Shown here: piece after piece, positions 12,449 through 25,062 of the stretch | How positions within the stretch are numbered: the first letter of the stretch is position 1 | Layout of the letters: each line of letters starts with the position of its first letter | Assembly (NCBI GenBank): GCA_036365145.1 | Contig: JAEOAD010002231.1 | Coordinates: 4,257,501 to 4,321,500 of the forward strand | Source of the DNA: Orientallactaga sibirica | Taxonomy: Eukaryota; Chordata; Mammalia; Rodentia; Dipodidae | Length of the DNA: 64,000 nucleotides | Direction of reading: 5' to 3' | Position numbers and translations under genes: made by a program | Notes under the pieces: generated by a model | Told to the model about the DNA's origin: nothing | Seen by the model: the letters and a program-made list of their open reading frames with translations, nothing else | Databases searched by the model: none

Positions 12449-12652
12449 GAGGCTGAAGAGATGGCTCAGCAGTCAAGCACATGCCTGCAAAACCTAATGA
12501 CATGGATTCAATTCTCCAGTAACCACCTAAAGCCAGATAGATGCACAAAGTGGCACATGCACCTGGAGTTTGTTTACAGTGGCTAGAGGCTCTGGTGCAC
12601 CCATTCCCTCTCTTTTTCTTATTTCCTGCTTGCAAATAAATTAATTAAAAAA
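12449..12652 (+). mobile_element. tRNA-derived SINE
   Basis: DIP-like SINE (GGCTGAAGAGATGGCTCAGC to a GCTTGCAAATAAATTAATT tail), directly followed by a B1. Confidence 0.88.
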
Positions 12653-12812
12653 ATCTAGTTCTGGTGGTGCATGCCTTTAATCCCAGCACTCAGGAAGCAG
12701 AGGTAGGAGGATCACCATGAGTTCAAGGCCACCCTGAGAATACAAAGTGAATTCCAGATCAGCCTGGGCTAGAGTGAGACAATACCTCGAAAAACAAAAC
12801 AAAAACAAACTC
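12653..12812 (+). mobile_element. B1 SINE
   Basis: TGCATGCCTTTAATCCCAGC to GAGTGAGACAATACCTCG with an AAACAAAAC tail, immediately before an L1 5' end. Confidence 0.9.
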
Positions 12813-14444
12813 GGACTTCTGGTTAAGATGGCAGCATAGTGGCCATGCCACAGAAGCCTAGGGGAAGAAATGAGCAGAAAAATACCACAATACACTCTTC
12901 TACCAAAAAGTGAAAGTGTGTACGAATTATCAACCACAGCAGAGAAGCAGGAGAGACCCAGAGCTTCTAGCAACCACAAAACCAGCCACAATCAGTTCCC
13001 ACTGCAGCGCCATTCCTGGTCCCAGTGTCAGGGAAGAGCTATGCACCTAAGCCACAGTAGAAGAAACCAGGTGGGAAGACTCTCACACCAGCCTTCCTGA
13101 AAAAGCAAAAATCTGAAGAGACAGCAGGGACCAGCTGAGCAGCTGCTGAGGAAGAGGACCACCAGGACCAGCTACACAGCTCTGCAGCTCCGGTACAACT
13201 TCAGGCACCCTCAATAGCCTCCCCTCCCTCAACTGCCAGTGACAGCAACCACAAGAGACCTGGGGAGAGGAAATCAGCTACCCAGCACACGTGATCACTG
13301 GCCCAGCCAGCCTAGCCAAACCCACAGTGTAGTAAAGAGGGACCCAAGAGGGCATGCGGCATAGGTAAGACCAGAAGCCATCCAAAAGGTAACAGGGCCT
13401 ATTTACACAAGGTCAGTACCTGCCCCCTAAGCCTGGAACATAGACCTGCATTGGAAGCATTAATTGCACCTTCCATGTCAGGGCACGTTATGTTAGATTT
13501 GATTGATGGTTGATTTTGCCATTCTTAAATAAATTTCATTTTAGGGTTGTCCTTTGTTACTTCCTGATTGATAGCGCCTTTCGTCTTCTTCTTCTGTCAT
13601 TTGTGGGGGCAGGGTGTCACTCAGCCACAGGCTGACCTGGAACTCTTTACAGACCAGAAATCTCAGCCTCCCAATTGACAGGATTAAGGGTGTGGGGCAA
13701 CACACACCCTATGACTTTGACTTTGTTAGATTACCTGTTTAGTTTAATGACCACTCTTACAGTAATACTCTGTGCTGGTTTTAATGAGTGTGTATATTGC
13801 TCAGTTGAATTTTAGAATTTTCCTATATTTTGCTCCACCCAGCCTACTACAATACTTACATAGCAGGCAAACCCAACACCTAGGGTTACTTTGCTTTAAC
13901 TCTGGGAGTAATATAAGTGCCCCGCCTGGCACCTTAAGCTCCTACCCTGAAGATATATAATGTCAGATTAACATGTCTAAGAAAACGGCAAATAATTAGA
14001 AAACTCAAGCATCAAATTAACCCAGGAGGCAAAAATTTCTTCATGAAAATACAAGAAACACAAAAACTCAAGACAATATAATTCCACCAAAATTACAAAT
14101 CCATCAGAAATGACTTCTAGTGAGACTGATTTAGATGAAATGCCTGAAAACTGGAACTAACAGATATCTATGGAACATTCCATCCAAATGATGTAGAATG
14201 CACATTCTTCTCAGCAGCACATAGAACATTCTCTAAAATAGACCATATATTAGGACACAAAGCAAATCTTAACAAAAATTGAAGCAATTCCTTGTACTCT
14301 ATCTGATCACAATGGGATTAAACTACAAATCAATAGCAAGAAAAACTATAGAGCATACACATCTTGGAAACTAAATAGTACCCTACTGAATGATGAATGG
14401 GTCACTGAAGAAATCAAAAAGGAAATAAAAAAATTCATAGAATC

Positions 14445-14620
14445 ATGCCAGGCATGGTGGCATATGCCTTTAATCCCAGCACTTGGGAGGCAGAGGTAGG
14501 AGGATTGCTGAGAGTTCAAAGCCATCCTGAGACTACATAGTGAATTCCAAGTCAGCCTGAGCTAGAGTGAGAAACCCTACCTTGGCAAAACAAACAAACA
14601 AACAAACAAACAAACAAAAA
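14445..14620 (+). mobile_element. B1 SINE inside L1 B
   Basis: B1 with a (CAAA)n tail; the L1 sequence resumes with CATCATAGATTC, which partly repeats the sequence before the insertion. Confidence 0.9.
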
Positions 14621-14989
14621 CATCATAGATTCAAATAATAATGAGAAAACAACATATCACAACTTTTGGGACACAATGAAGGTAATCCTAAAGAGGGAAA
14701 TGTATAACTCTAAGTGCCTATATTAAGAAATTAGAAAGGTTGAGAGAAAACAACTTAATGCTTCACCTTAAGACTTTGGAAAAAGAAGAAAACCCAAAAT
14801 CCATGCACAAAATCAAGTCCAAATGGATCAAAGACCTCAATATAAGACCAGAAACTCTGCTACTACTGGAATAAAAAATAGGAACTTTCCATGGTATAGG
14901 AATGGGGAAAAGAATTCCTAAACAAAACCCCATTAGCTCAGGAAATTAAACAATCACTTAACCATTGAGATCTCATGAAGCTGAAAAGT

Positions 14990-15500
14990 TTTTTTCATCA
15001 ACAAACATACAATAAACAGAGCCAACAGATTACCCCAGTAAGGATGGCAAACATTAAAAAATCTAATGAAAACAAATGCTGGTGAGGTTGAGGAGAAATA
15101 GGAACCCTTATTCACTGTTGGTGGGAATGTAACATGATACAACTACTATGGAAAGCAATATGGAAACTCTTGAGTTACCAACAGACCTAGTTATTCCCAT
15201 ACTGTGCATTTACCCTAAAGCTCCATGCCTCAGTTCAGAGAGATTTGCTTAACCATGTTTACAGCTGCTCAATTCATAATAGCTAAGAGCTGGAATCAAC
15301 CCAGATGTCCATCATTAGATGAATGGATAACTAAGATGTGGTATATCTACATGATGGAATTCTACACAACAGTAAGGAAAAATGACACAATGAAATTTGA
15401 AGAAAAATGGTTGAACCTGGAACAGGTCATTCTCAGGGAGAATGAGGAGAGAATCCGCCTACCGCACCTCACCAGGGCCCCAGCTGAAACCATACAGTAA
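14990..15500 (+). pseudogene. L1 B ORF2 C-terminal remnant
   Basis: Reads AAQFIIAKSWNQPRCPSLDE and MEFYTTVRKNDTMKFEEKW, the conserved C-terminal region of L1 ORF2. Upstream frames are broken. Confidence 0.75.
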
Positions 15501-15890
15501 TGGGGGAAATGAGCAAGAGTTCTGCTTTCTTGATGAGCCTGGTACCAACATAAAGGTGATAGACACAGATTACACTCATCTCCTACCCAACTAGATATCC
15601 AGAATCACAGAGGCTTCCTAGACCTCATCACTGATGTAGACCTAAAATGATCCCAACATGGCTCAGGGAAATTCATGGAAAAGGAGGTGGAAAGATTGTT
15701 AGAGCCACAAGTTGGGTCATTATGCACAGAGATATTGCCTCTTCCCCATAACTAATGGCTACCCCCACAATGCATGACCAGTATTTCCCAATGATGAGAG
15801 TCCCTTCAGAGGGGGGAGGTCAGGGAGAAAACTAATGATGATACCAGCATGACTGTATACACATTTTCTACATAACTAATAATAAAACTC

Positions 15891-16187
15891 AAAATCAGTA
15901 AATGGGTAGAAATAATAAAGATTAGGGCACAAATTAACATAATACAAACCAAGAAGACAATACAAAGAATCAATGAACCCAAGAGTTGGTTCTTTGAAAG
16001 GATAAACAAAACTGACAAATCCTTAGCAAATCTGACCAAAAGAGAGGAGACACAAATAAATAAAATTAGAGATGAAAAAGGCACCATTACAACAGATACC
16101 AAAGAAATTCAGAAAGTCACAAGGACATATTTTAAGAACATATACTCCAGTAAGGTTGGAAATCTGAAAGAAATGGATGAGTTCCTA
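15891..16187 (+). mobile_element. L1 ORF2 fragment between two L1s
   Basis: The ORF2 linker (GAGTTGGTTCTTTGAAAGG) between endonuclease and RT, interrupted by the 5' end of L1 C at 16188. It is a piece of an older L1 that received a later insertion. Confidence 0.75.
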
Positions 16188-17421
16188 CTTCTGGTTAAGA
16201 TGGTGGGGTAGGAACCACACCAAAGCAGCCATAGGGTGAAAAAGGAAAAAAAGAGTCAAGGGGTATAAAAAATTATCAACTGAAACAGACTAGTAGGAGA
16301 GATCCAGAGAATCTAGAGCCCACATCAGCAGGCAAAAGTGGCTCCAGCAGCAGCGGCACCAGGTCAATGTGGCCACAGTTGCCAGACTCAGCCTGAGCCA
16401 CAAGAAAACCCAGATGAGGGGATTTTCCACTCTCACCACTCTTCTCGTAAACCCAAGAAACATGAAGGGGAGATAGCAGAGACCAGTGGAGTGGCTTGCG
16501 AGCAAGAGGATCATAAGGACCAGTGGGAGAACTTCAGCCACTATCCACAGCCTCCCCTTCCCCAACCGCCACCTCTAGCGCCAGCAAGCACCAGAGACCT
16601 GAGGTAGGGAGATCATCTACACAGCACCCAGCACCATCAGAGCAGCAACCCACAGACCCAGCCAGCCTACCTAAGCCCACAACATGGCAAAGAGGGACCC
16701 AATCCAGTGTGCATCATTGCTGAGACCAACGATATCTCAAAATGTAATTGGGATTACACCAGGTCAGTACCTGCCAAAAAAGCCTGGTATATAGGCTTGC
16801 ATTGGAAGTGCTAATTGCACCTTCAATGTCAGGGTAAATTATATGTTAAATCGGATGGATAGTCAGAGTTGCCATTCTTAAATAAGCTATATTTTGGGCT
16901 TGTCATTTGATGCTTCCTGATTTATAGTGTCTTTGTCTCCTCTTGCGTCATTCATTGGGGATGTGTTTCTCTTGGTCCCAAGCTAACCTTGGAACTTTCT
17001 GCAGATCAGAAATCTCAGCCTCAGTTGACAGGATTAATGGTGTGTGACAACACCCATCCTTAGGAACTGTGACTTTGTTAGAGGAACTGTTTGTCATAAT
17101 ACCTACTCTTGCATAAATACTCTGGGCTGTTTTCATTAAATGTGTACATTAGTTAAATTTTAGAATTTTCCTGTATTTTGTTACACCCAGCCTATAAGAA
17201 TACTCTCATAGCATGGAAACCCAACACCTGGTGTCACTTCTGTGGTTATTCTGAGTCTTAAGAGCCAAACCTAGCACCTTAAGCTCCTACCCTGAAGATA
17301 TATAACATCAGATTGACTGATACATCTAACAACACTGCAGATAATTAGAAAATCCAAGCATTAAATTAATCTAAGATGCAAAAATGTCTACATTATAATT
17401 CAAGAAACAAAATATCAAGAA

Positions 17422-17576
17422 AAGCAGGGCATGGTGGCACATGCATTTAATCTCAGCACTTGGATGGCAGAGGTAGGGGGATCACCAAGAGTTCAAGGAC
17501 ACCCTGAGACTACATAGTGAATTCCAGGTCAGCCTGGGCTAGAGTGAGACCCTACCTCAAAAAACAACAACAACAA
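17422..17576 (+). mobile_element. B1 SINE inside L1 C
   Basis: GGGCATGGTGGCACATGC to GAGTGAGACCCTACCTC with a CAACAACAAC tail. ATCAAGA flanks both sides. Confidence 0.9.
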
Positions 17577-17589
17577 ATCAAGACAATAT

Positions 17590-18640
17590 AAATCCACCAA
17601 AAAGTATTAATCCATCAGAAATGACCTTCAGTGAGACTGATTTAAAGGAATATTTCAAAGGAGTGATTATAAATATCTCAAACAAATCAAAGAGGAAATC
17701 AAAATAATAAAATATACAGGAAACCAATTTAATGAAATAATGAGGTCAATATAAGACATAAATACGTAAATAGAAATAATAAAGGAAAACCAGTCACAAA
17801 TACTAGCAATGAGAACCAGTCAGTGAAATAAAAATCTCTGTAGAAAAATCTCACCAGTAGAATGGATGAAGGAGAAAACAGAATATCTAAACAAGAACAG
17901 GTGACAGATCTAGTACAGTCCAACAAAGAGAAAGACAAACTAATAGGAAGGTATTAATGGGAATTTCAAGACATTCAGGACACTATGAAAAGATCAAACA
18001 TAAGAATTCAGGGTATTTCCAGGAGGCAGAGGTAGGAGGATTGCTGGCCATAAGTTCGAGGCCACCCTAAGACTACATAGTGAATGCCAGGTCAGCCTGA
18101 GATAGAGTAGGACCCTACCACGAAAAACCAAAATAAATAAAAAAAAAAGAATTCAGAGTATAGTAGAAGGAGAAGAATTTCACTCCAAATACATATGAGA
18201 TGTTTTCAACAAAATCATAGAAGAAACTTCTCCCAAATTGGGAAAGAGATGCCAATGCAAACACAGGAAGCCTTTAGAACACCAAACAGACAAAATCAGG
18301 AGAGAACCTCTCCTCACCATGTTATAATTAAACTACCAAACACACAAACCAAAGAAAAGATATTGAAAGCAGTTAGAGAGAAAAATCAAGCCACATACAA
18401 AGGCAAGCCCATCAGGATCACAGCAGATTACTCAACACAAACTTTAAAAGCCAGAAGGGCTTGGGATGATGTATTCCAAGTTCTGAAAGATTGTTATCAA
18501 CTGTCAACCAAAGTTACTTTATCCTGCAAAACTATCCATTCAAATAGATGGAGAAATAAAGACATTACATAAGAAAAGCTGACTAAAGGAATATTTGAAG
18601 ACAAAACCAGCTCTACAGAAAATACTTGAAAGAATCCCCC
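17590..18640 (+). pseudogene. L1 C ORF1 remnant
   Basis: The best-preserved ORF1 C-terminal part in the window: 125 codons open at 18195-18572, including TPNRQNQERTSPHHVIIKLP, KEKILKAVREKNQATYKGKP and RRAWDDVFQVLKD, the RRM and C-terminal domain of the L1 RNA chaperone. The N-terminus is broken by the B1 and stops. Confidence 0.82.
18016..18147 (+). mobile_element. 5'-truncated B1 inside L1 C ORF1
   Basis: It begins TTCCAGGAGGCAGAGG and ends in poly-A, with target-site duplication AAGAATTCAGGGTA / AAGAATTCAGAGTA. It breaks ORF1. Confidence 0.9.
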
Positions 18641-18769
18641 CATGCTGAAGAGAAAGAAAAGCACACATATAAGGAACCTAATAAAAATAAACCATAATAA
18701 AATACTAGTTAATAAAAGAGAGCAAAGGAAGAACTACAAAACAAGAAAAATGGCAAAAATAAGCACTAA

Positions 18770-19215
18770 TCAACCACTGAGAACTTATGAAACTAGAAAG
18801 CTTTTGTACAGCAAAGGACACTGTGAATAGAGCAAAAAGACAACCTACAGAATACGAGAAAATCTTTGCCAGCTATACATCTGACAGAGGACTAATATCC
18901 AGAATATACAAAGAACTCAAAAAACAGAATAATAAGAATTCAAACAACCGAGTTAAAAAATGGGCTATGGAACTAAATAGAGAATTCACAGAAGATGAAA
19001 TACAAATGGCATATAAACTTCTAAAAAAGTGTTCCACATCCTTAGTCATCAGGGATATGCAAATTAAAACCACTTTGAGATTCCATTTCACTCCTGTCAG
19101 AATGGCTACCATCAAGAAAACAAATGACAATAAGTGTTGGTGTGGATGCGGAAAAAGAGGAACATTTCTACACTGTTGGTGGGAATGTAATCTGGTGCAG
19201 CCATTGTGGAAATGA
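18770..19215 (+). pseudogene. L1 C ORF2 C-terminal remnant
   Basis: Reads [40 protein letters not shown], then [20 protein letters not shown], the cysteine-rich zinc-knuckle-like C-terminus of L1 ORF2. 142 codons are open. Confidence 0.85.
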
Positions 19216-20487
19216 GTGTGGAGGTTCTTGAGATAGCTAGAAATAGATTTACCATATGATCGAGCTATAGCACTCCTAGGCATATACACCTATGTAAGTA
19301 GAAGAACAGATTACAGGGAGGGGAATGGCCTAAGCGAGGCCATGGGAAGAGAATGCATAAAAGAAGGGCAAGGGGAGGGTCAATCTAAATTCAAGATATT
19401 GTGAATAAGACTTATGTAAAATTACTTTTTTGAATAATGGCACATCTAGAAGCTGTAGGCTGTTACTAGAAAATTTTCAGTACCTGGGATGAGATACCTT
19501 CCAGTGAGTTGTTGGCCAAGGAGGTCCCGGTAGCCTCCAAAACATTAAAGGCTTTTGCCAAAGCCCTGGGTTTCCCTTGAGAAACAGACAGTAACACCCT
19601 ATTGCTGAAGACATCTCTTGCCTAAGAGGTAAGGTCACTGAGAAAGCAAGCTGGTGCTGAGCAGAAAACCTTCTCCCTGTAGACCAGCCAACTGAAAGCT
19701 GGAAAAAGCTGCACTGCATGCAGCGTATGGGAGACAGAAGTCATCAGCAGTGAAAACAGTGGATGCTGAATATTCAAGTTTGGCCAGACAGGCCCAATGA
19801 CGGAATGGGTGCAATAGTGGCATGTCTACTCTTGGGGTAACCAACTGCTCCATATTTGGACTGAGGCCCTCTCTACGGGCAGGAATACATGCCTGAAAAA
19901 CCTAAGCAAAAGTCTATGGCAGGTGAGGTCATGAGCCTTAGGGGTATAAAGCCTGCTCTTGTCTGACTAAATGTATATATTATTCCCACCAAGCTGCCCT
20001 GAAAATACTACACTTCATGTTCATATTCACATATTAATGCTACTCTCACTTCTGGTTAGAGAAGCTTCTCTTTTCAGATGGCAATGACCACTGGGATGAC
20101 CCAAAAAGCAACATAGTGCTTAGAAGAAGGGATGGAGGTGTGCCCAGCACTGAAACACCTCTGTCACACCCTCCAAGGCTCAGGGACCATTGCGGAAGAG
20201 GGGGCGGATAGAATGGAAGAGCCAAAGGAAGGGTATGACCTCTTAAAATGCAACTGCCCAGACAGAAATTGGCCTTGATATCCATGACTTTGCAGTGCCT
20301 AGCAAGACCCTCAAAATAGAAGAAAAAGATGATGACATCAAATTAAGAGAGAGACTAATGGAGAGAGGGAGGGGATATGATGGAGATTGGACTTGTAAAG
20401 TGGAATGGGGAGAGGGGAGGGAAATATCAGGTGGTTTTTTTGTATGTAAGTATAAAAGTCAATAAAAAATAATAATAAAAAAACAAA

Positions 20488-22157
20488 AAAAGAAAAAAAA
20501 AGAAAAATGGCAAAAATAAATACACACCTTTCAATAATAAGTCTTAATATCAATGACCTCCATGTCCCAACCAAAAGACATAGGTGTGCAGACTGGGTTA
20601 AAAAGCAGGATCCTTCAATTTGTGTTGCTTCCAAAAAAACTTACCTTTCTACAAAGGATGGACACTATCTTAGGGTGAAAGGTTGGAAAATGGTGTTTCA
20701 AGCAAATGGGCATGAAAAAAAGCAGGTATGACTATCATAATAACTGACAGGGTAGACTTCAGAGCAACATTAGTTAGTAAAGATAGGGAAGGTCACTTTA
20801 TATTAATTAAAGGAACACTCCAACAGGAGGACGTTACAATCCTAAGCATATGTGCACCTACCATGGGGGCCCCAAACTTCATCAAACAAATGCTATTAGA
20901 ACTAAGGTCACAGATAACACCAAACACAGTTGTAGTGGGTGACTTCAACACCCCACTCTCAGTAATTGACAGGTCATCTCAGCAAAAAATAAACAGAGAG
21001 CCATCTGGATTAAATGAGGTCATAGAACAATGGACCTAACAGATATATACAGGACATTTCATCCAAATGCCCAGAATACACATTCTCTAAAACAGACCAT
21101 ATATTAGGACACAAAGCAAATCTTAACAAATACAGGAAAATTGAAATAATTCCTTGTACTCTATTGGATAACAATGGGATCAAACTACAAATCAATAGCA
21201 AGAAAAGCTATAGAGCATATGCAAAATCATGGACATTAAACAATACACTACTAAATGATGAATGGGTCAATGAAGAAGTCAAGAAGGAAATTAAAAAATC
21301 CATAAATCAAATGATAACGAGAATGCAACATACCAAAACCTTTGGGACACAAAGAAGGCAGTCCTAAGAGGGAAATTTATAGCATTAAGTGCCTATATTA
21401 AGAAATTAGAAAGGCTGCAAGTAAAGAATGTAATGCTTCACCTTAAGGCCTTGGAAAAAGAAGAACAAGGCAAACCAAAAATCAGTAGATGGGAAGAAAT
21501 AAAGATTAGGGAAGAAATTAATGAAATAGAAACTAATAAAACAAAAACATCCAAAGAATCAATGAAACAAAGAGTTGGTTCTTTGCAAGAATAAACAAGA
21601 TTGATAAACCCTTAGCAAATCTGAGCATAAGAAAGAGAGAAGAGACACAAATTAATAAAATTAGAGATGAAAAAGGTTCCATTATAACAGATACCAGGGA
21701 AATTTAAAAAATCATAGGGACATATTACAAGAACATATACTCCATTAAGTTTGAAAATCTGAAAGAAATGGATGATTTCCTTGATTTATATGACCTACAA
21801 AATTAAATCAAGATGAGATTAATCACTTAAATATACCTATAACAAGTATGGAGATCCAAGTAGTTATTAAAAATCTCCCAACTATAAAAAGTCCAGGCCC
21901 AGATAGATTCACTGCTGAATTTTACCAGACCTTTATGGAAGAATTAACACCAATGCTTCTCAAACTTTTCCATAAAAATAGAAAAGAAAGGAATTCTACC
22001 AAACTCCTTCTACAAAGCCAGCATCACCCTGATACCAAAACCAGAGAAAGAAGAAAGAAAATTACAGACCAATCTCCCTCATGAACATAGACACAAAAAT
22101 TCTCAAAAAAAAATTGGCAAACAGAATACAAGAATATATCAGACAGATCATTCACCT
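20488..22157 (+). mobile_element. L1 retrotransposon D (ORF2 endonuclease to early RT)
   Basis: It begins close to ORF2 (ATGGCAAAAATAAATACAC) directly after the tail of L1 C. It runs through the endonuclease and linker into the RT fingers, then is cut by a SINE. Several frameshifts and stops are present. Confidence 0.85.
20507..22157 (+). pseudogene. L1 D ORF2 remnant
   Basis: The endonuclease portion reads SLNINDLHVPTKRHRCADWV, GHFILIKGTLQQEDVTILSI and NTVVVGDFNTPLSVIDRSSQ (EN catalytic GDFN). The RT start reads [20 protein letters not shown]. It lies in different frames because of indels and ends before the FADD-type RT core. Confidence 0.82.
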
Positions 22158-22302
22158 AGACTGGGGAAATGGCTTAGTGGTTAAGGTGCATGCCTGCAAA
22201 GCCTAAGGACCCCAGTTCAATTCCCCAGGACCCACATAAGCCAGATGCACAAGGGGGTACATACGTCTGGCATTCATTTGCAGTGGCTGGAGACACTGGC
22301 AT

Positions 22303-22337
<35 letters not shown>
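22158..22337 (+). mobile_element. tRNA-derived SINE with (CT)n end, tail missing
   Basis: TGGGGAAATGGCTTAGTGG head through a (CT)n run (22304-22335). The usual AAATAAA tail and target-site duplication are absent, and the L1 on either side does not join up. Confidence 0.85.
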
Positions 22338-23585
22338 AGCAGGCCCACAGAGGGAACACCCAAACCACAGGAAACTGGAGAGACCATCATGAAGACCAAC
22401 CTTAATCTTGTCCTGCTTCTCTTTCTCTTCTCTCTCTCCCTCTCTCCTCTCTATACTCACTTTCTCTTTTATATTATCTTTTTCCTCCCTCAACTTCCTA
22501 GGTGCAGACTTATAACTCCCAGTGCCAGCACAGGGTTAACTTCCACAATGAGCTATTGATCCGAGGCACCTACAAGGTTTCCCAAAAAAGACAGACTTCT
22601 GTCAGAGTTCTTGGTGACCCACCAAAGGTTAATGGTAAGACCCTACTGTCGAAGACATCATACGTATGTGAGACCAAACATGGAGAGACCTGGCCAGAAT
22701 CTGGAAGAGGGTCAGTCCCCAGACAGTTAGCTAGTCTAGTGCCAGAGGGTGCTACATGAGCAACTGGGGGAAAATGTCCAACATCAATCCAAACAACTTG
22801 CAGTCTAAGATACCCAGAAGGAAACAACCTGACGTAATGCTCAAACAAGTGCAGTAGTGGCACACAGCCATGGTGGGTAACCAACTGCTCTTGATTTGGC
22901 TAATAGATTCACTCAGTGGAATGGAACTCATTGCTGGAACTGGGATATTAGTCAAAACCAGGTACAAAAAATGAGCTCAGTCTCCAAGAACAAGATACCA
23001 CCAAATGTGGACTAGAAGAGAGTCTATGCATATAAAATTCCCTCCAAAACATCTATGGTCATCCCTTCTATCTAGTACTAACTTCTCTCTCCATTGGAGA
23101 ATTTGCTTATCTTTTTTCAGATGGACAACGAACCTGAAGGGAGGATCAGCTAATCACACCTCACCAGGGCCCCAGCTGGAATCATAGAACAACTCAGGGG
23201 AAGGGCAAGAATACAGTGTTCATGGCGATCACGACACCAAAAAAGGCTGAAGGAGATAAACACAGAGAACATCCAACTCCAACTAAGCCAGATATCCAGA
23301 GACACAGAGGCTCCCAAAACCTCATCACTGAAGCAGAACTAAAATGATCCCAATGTAGCTAAGGGAAATTCACGGAAGAGGGGGTGAAAAGAGTGTTAGA
23401 GTCACAAGTTGGGGTATTATGCACAGAGACTGGGACCTACCCCCCAGAACTCTAGACTACCCCCACAATGCATGACGCACATTCCTCATTGATGAGGGTC
23501 CCTTTGGAAGAGGGAGGACAGGGAGGAGGATAATGAAGCCAATACTATGAATGTAAAATCAGAATAATATAAATAAAATATATAT
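22338..23585 (+). mobile_element. L1 type B 3'UTR
   Basis: Over 1 kb of L1 3'UTR. It shares with L1 B the segments AAAATGATCCCAATGTAGC, CCACAATGCATGACGCAC and TTGATGAGGGTCCCTTTGG, and ends near AATAAAATATAT. Its inner part also resembles the type A 3'UTR (GGTAACCAACTGCTC), so the two types share ancestry. Confidence 0.75.
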
Positions 23586-23587
23586 AT

Positions 23588-24796
23588 AAATTCAGGGAAA
23601 TGGATGGATCTGGAAAGGATTGTACTTAATTGTACTTAATGAAGTAACCCAGACCCAGAAGGCCAAACGTCACCTGTTCTCTCTCATAATGTGGATCCTA
23701 GCTACATCTGATTGGACTTCTATTGAGTAGCAATAAAACTCAGCAGGAGAAGTCAGTAAGCTAGAAAGGGGATATAAAGGGAATAGAAAGGGATGGAGAG
23801 GGGACTTCATAGGATGATATTGTAATTATGTAAGTAGAAGAACAGATTAATGGGGATAAAAAGGCCTAAGTGAGGTCAAGGGAAGAGATTGAGTAAAAGA
23901 AAGGTGGAGGGAGGGCTAATCAAAATCTAAGAGGATGTAAATAAGTCATATGGAAACCTACTTTTTTTGGATAATGGAACACTCAGGAGCCATAGAAAAA
24001 TTTCAGTGCCAGGGATGGGATACCTTCCAGAGACTTGTTGGCTATGGAGGTCATGGCTACCCCAAATAATTATAGGCCATTGCCAAGCCTCTTGGTTTCC
24101 CACCAAAAATAGATAATAAGACCCTATTGCTGAAGACTCCACATTTTTGGGCCACAAGGTCACTGAGAAATCCTGCTGGAGCTGAGCTGAAATCCTTCTC
24201 CATCCCTAATATTGAAAACCTACTACAGGGGTAATCATGAGCCCTAGGGGTATAATGTCTGCTGGTGTCTGGCTAAATCTATATATTATGTTCACTAAAC
24301 TGCCCACTTCTCTTAATGTTCATACCTATATATTAATGTGACTCTCACTTTTGGTTAGAAAAGCTTCTCTTTTCAGATGGTGGTGACCTTGGGATGACAC
24401 AGAAGCAACATGATGCTGAGAAGGAGTGACACAGGAGTGCTCAGCACTGAAATATCTCTATCACATCTTCCCAATCTCAGTGTCTATTGCATAAGAGGTG
24501 GCGGAAAGAATGTAAGAGCCAAAGGAAGAGTAGGACTCCTTACAATGTGTGCTCCAGACACAAAATGGCCTGGATATCCATGACTTCACAGTGCCCTGTC
24601 ACTATGTACTAAAAACCACCATAATAGGAGGAAAAGATCATGACATCAAAATAAAAGAGAGACTGATTGAGAGATGGAGGGATAAGATGGAGAATGGAGT
24701 TTCAAAGAGGAAAGTTGAGGGTGGGGGGAGGAATTACCATGGGTTATTGTCTACAGTTATGGAAATTGTCAATAAAAAAATAAAAATTAAAAATAA
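23588..24796 (+). mobile_element. L1 retrotransposon E (3' end, type A 3'UTR)
   Basis: ORF2 end (GGAAATGGATGGATCTGG, CCTGTTCTCTCTCATAATG) followed by the type A 3'UTR with its purine tract, ending GTCAATAAAAAAATAAAAAT. Confidence 0.83.
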
Positions 24797-24872
24797 TTGA
24801 AAAAAATCAAGATGAGATAAACCATTTAAATAGTTCTATAACAAGTTATAGCAGTTATTAAAAAAAAACTCT

Positions 24873-25062
24873 CCCAGGCTGGGGAGATGGCTTAGCGGTT
24901 AAAGCACTTGGCCTGCAAAACCAAAGGACCCAGGTTTGATTCCCCAGGACCCACATCAGCCAGATGTACAAGATGGTTCATATGTCTGGAGTTTGTTTGC
25001 AAAGGCTGAAGGCCTTGACATGACCATTTTCTCTCTATCTCTTCTCTCTCAAATAAATAAAT
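24873..25062 (+). mobile_element. tRNA-derived SINE inside L1 F
   Basis: GGCTGGGGAGATGGCTTAGC to AAATAAATAAA with a TCTCCCA target-site duplication on each side. Confidence 0.92.

Larger units (their letters stand above)
12815..15890 (+). mobile_element. L1 retrotransposon B (5' end to 3'UTR, internally deleted)
   Basis: It starts GGACTTCTGGTTAAGATGGC. The 5'UTR runs to about 14150, then jumps directly to the late endonuclease part of ORF2, losing ORF1. A second jump near 14790 skips most of the reverse transcriptase, and a third part holds the ORF2 C-terminus (14990-15500). The 3'UTR (15500-15890) is of type B (TGATGAGAGTCCCTTCAGAG near its end). A B1 sits at 14445-14620. Confidence 0.85.
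16188..20487 (+). mobile_element. L1 retrotransposon C (5'UTR, ORF1, deleted ORF2, type A 3'UTR)
   Basis: It starts CTACTTCTGGTTAAGATGGT. The order is 5'UTR to about 17400, ORF1 about 17590-18640, then the ORF2 start (ATGGCAAAAATAAGC near 18750) joined straight to the ORF2 C-terminal part. The rest of ORF2, including the RT, is missing. The 3'UTR (19216-20487) has the GAGAGAGGGAGGGGATATG purine tract of type A and ends GTCAATAAAAAATAAT. Two B1s are inserted. Confidence 0.87.

Noticed and set aside
20507..22157. Active L1 ORF2
   Set aside because: Several frameshifts and stops, and the element ends before the RT core.
22203..22559. Overlapping frames around a (CT)n run
   Set aside because: Simple repeat and SINE translation (SLSLSL / RERERE), not a protein.
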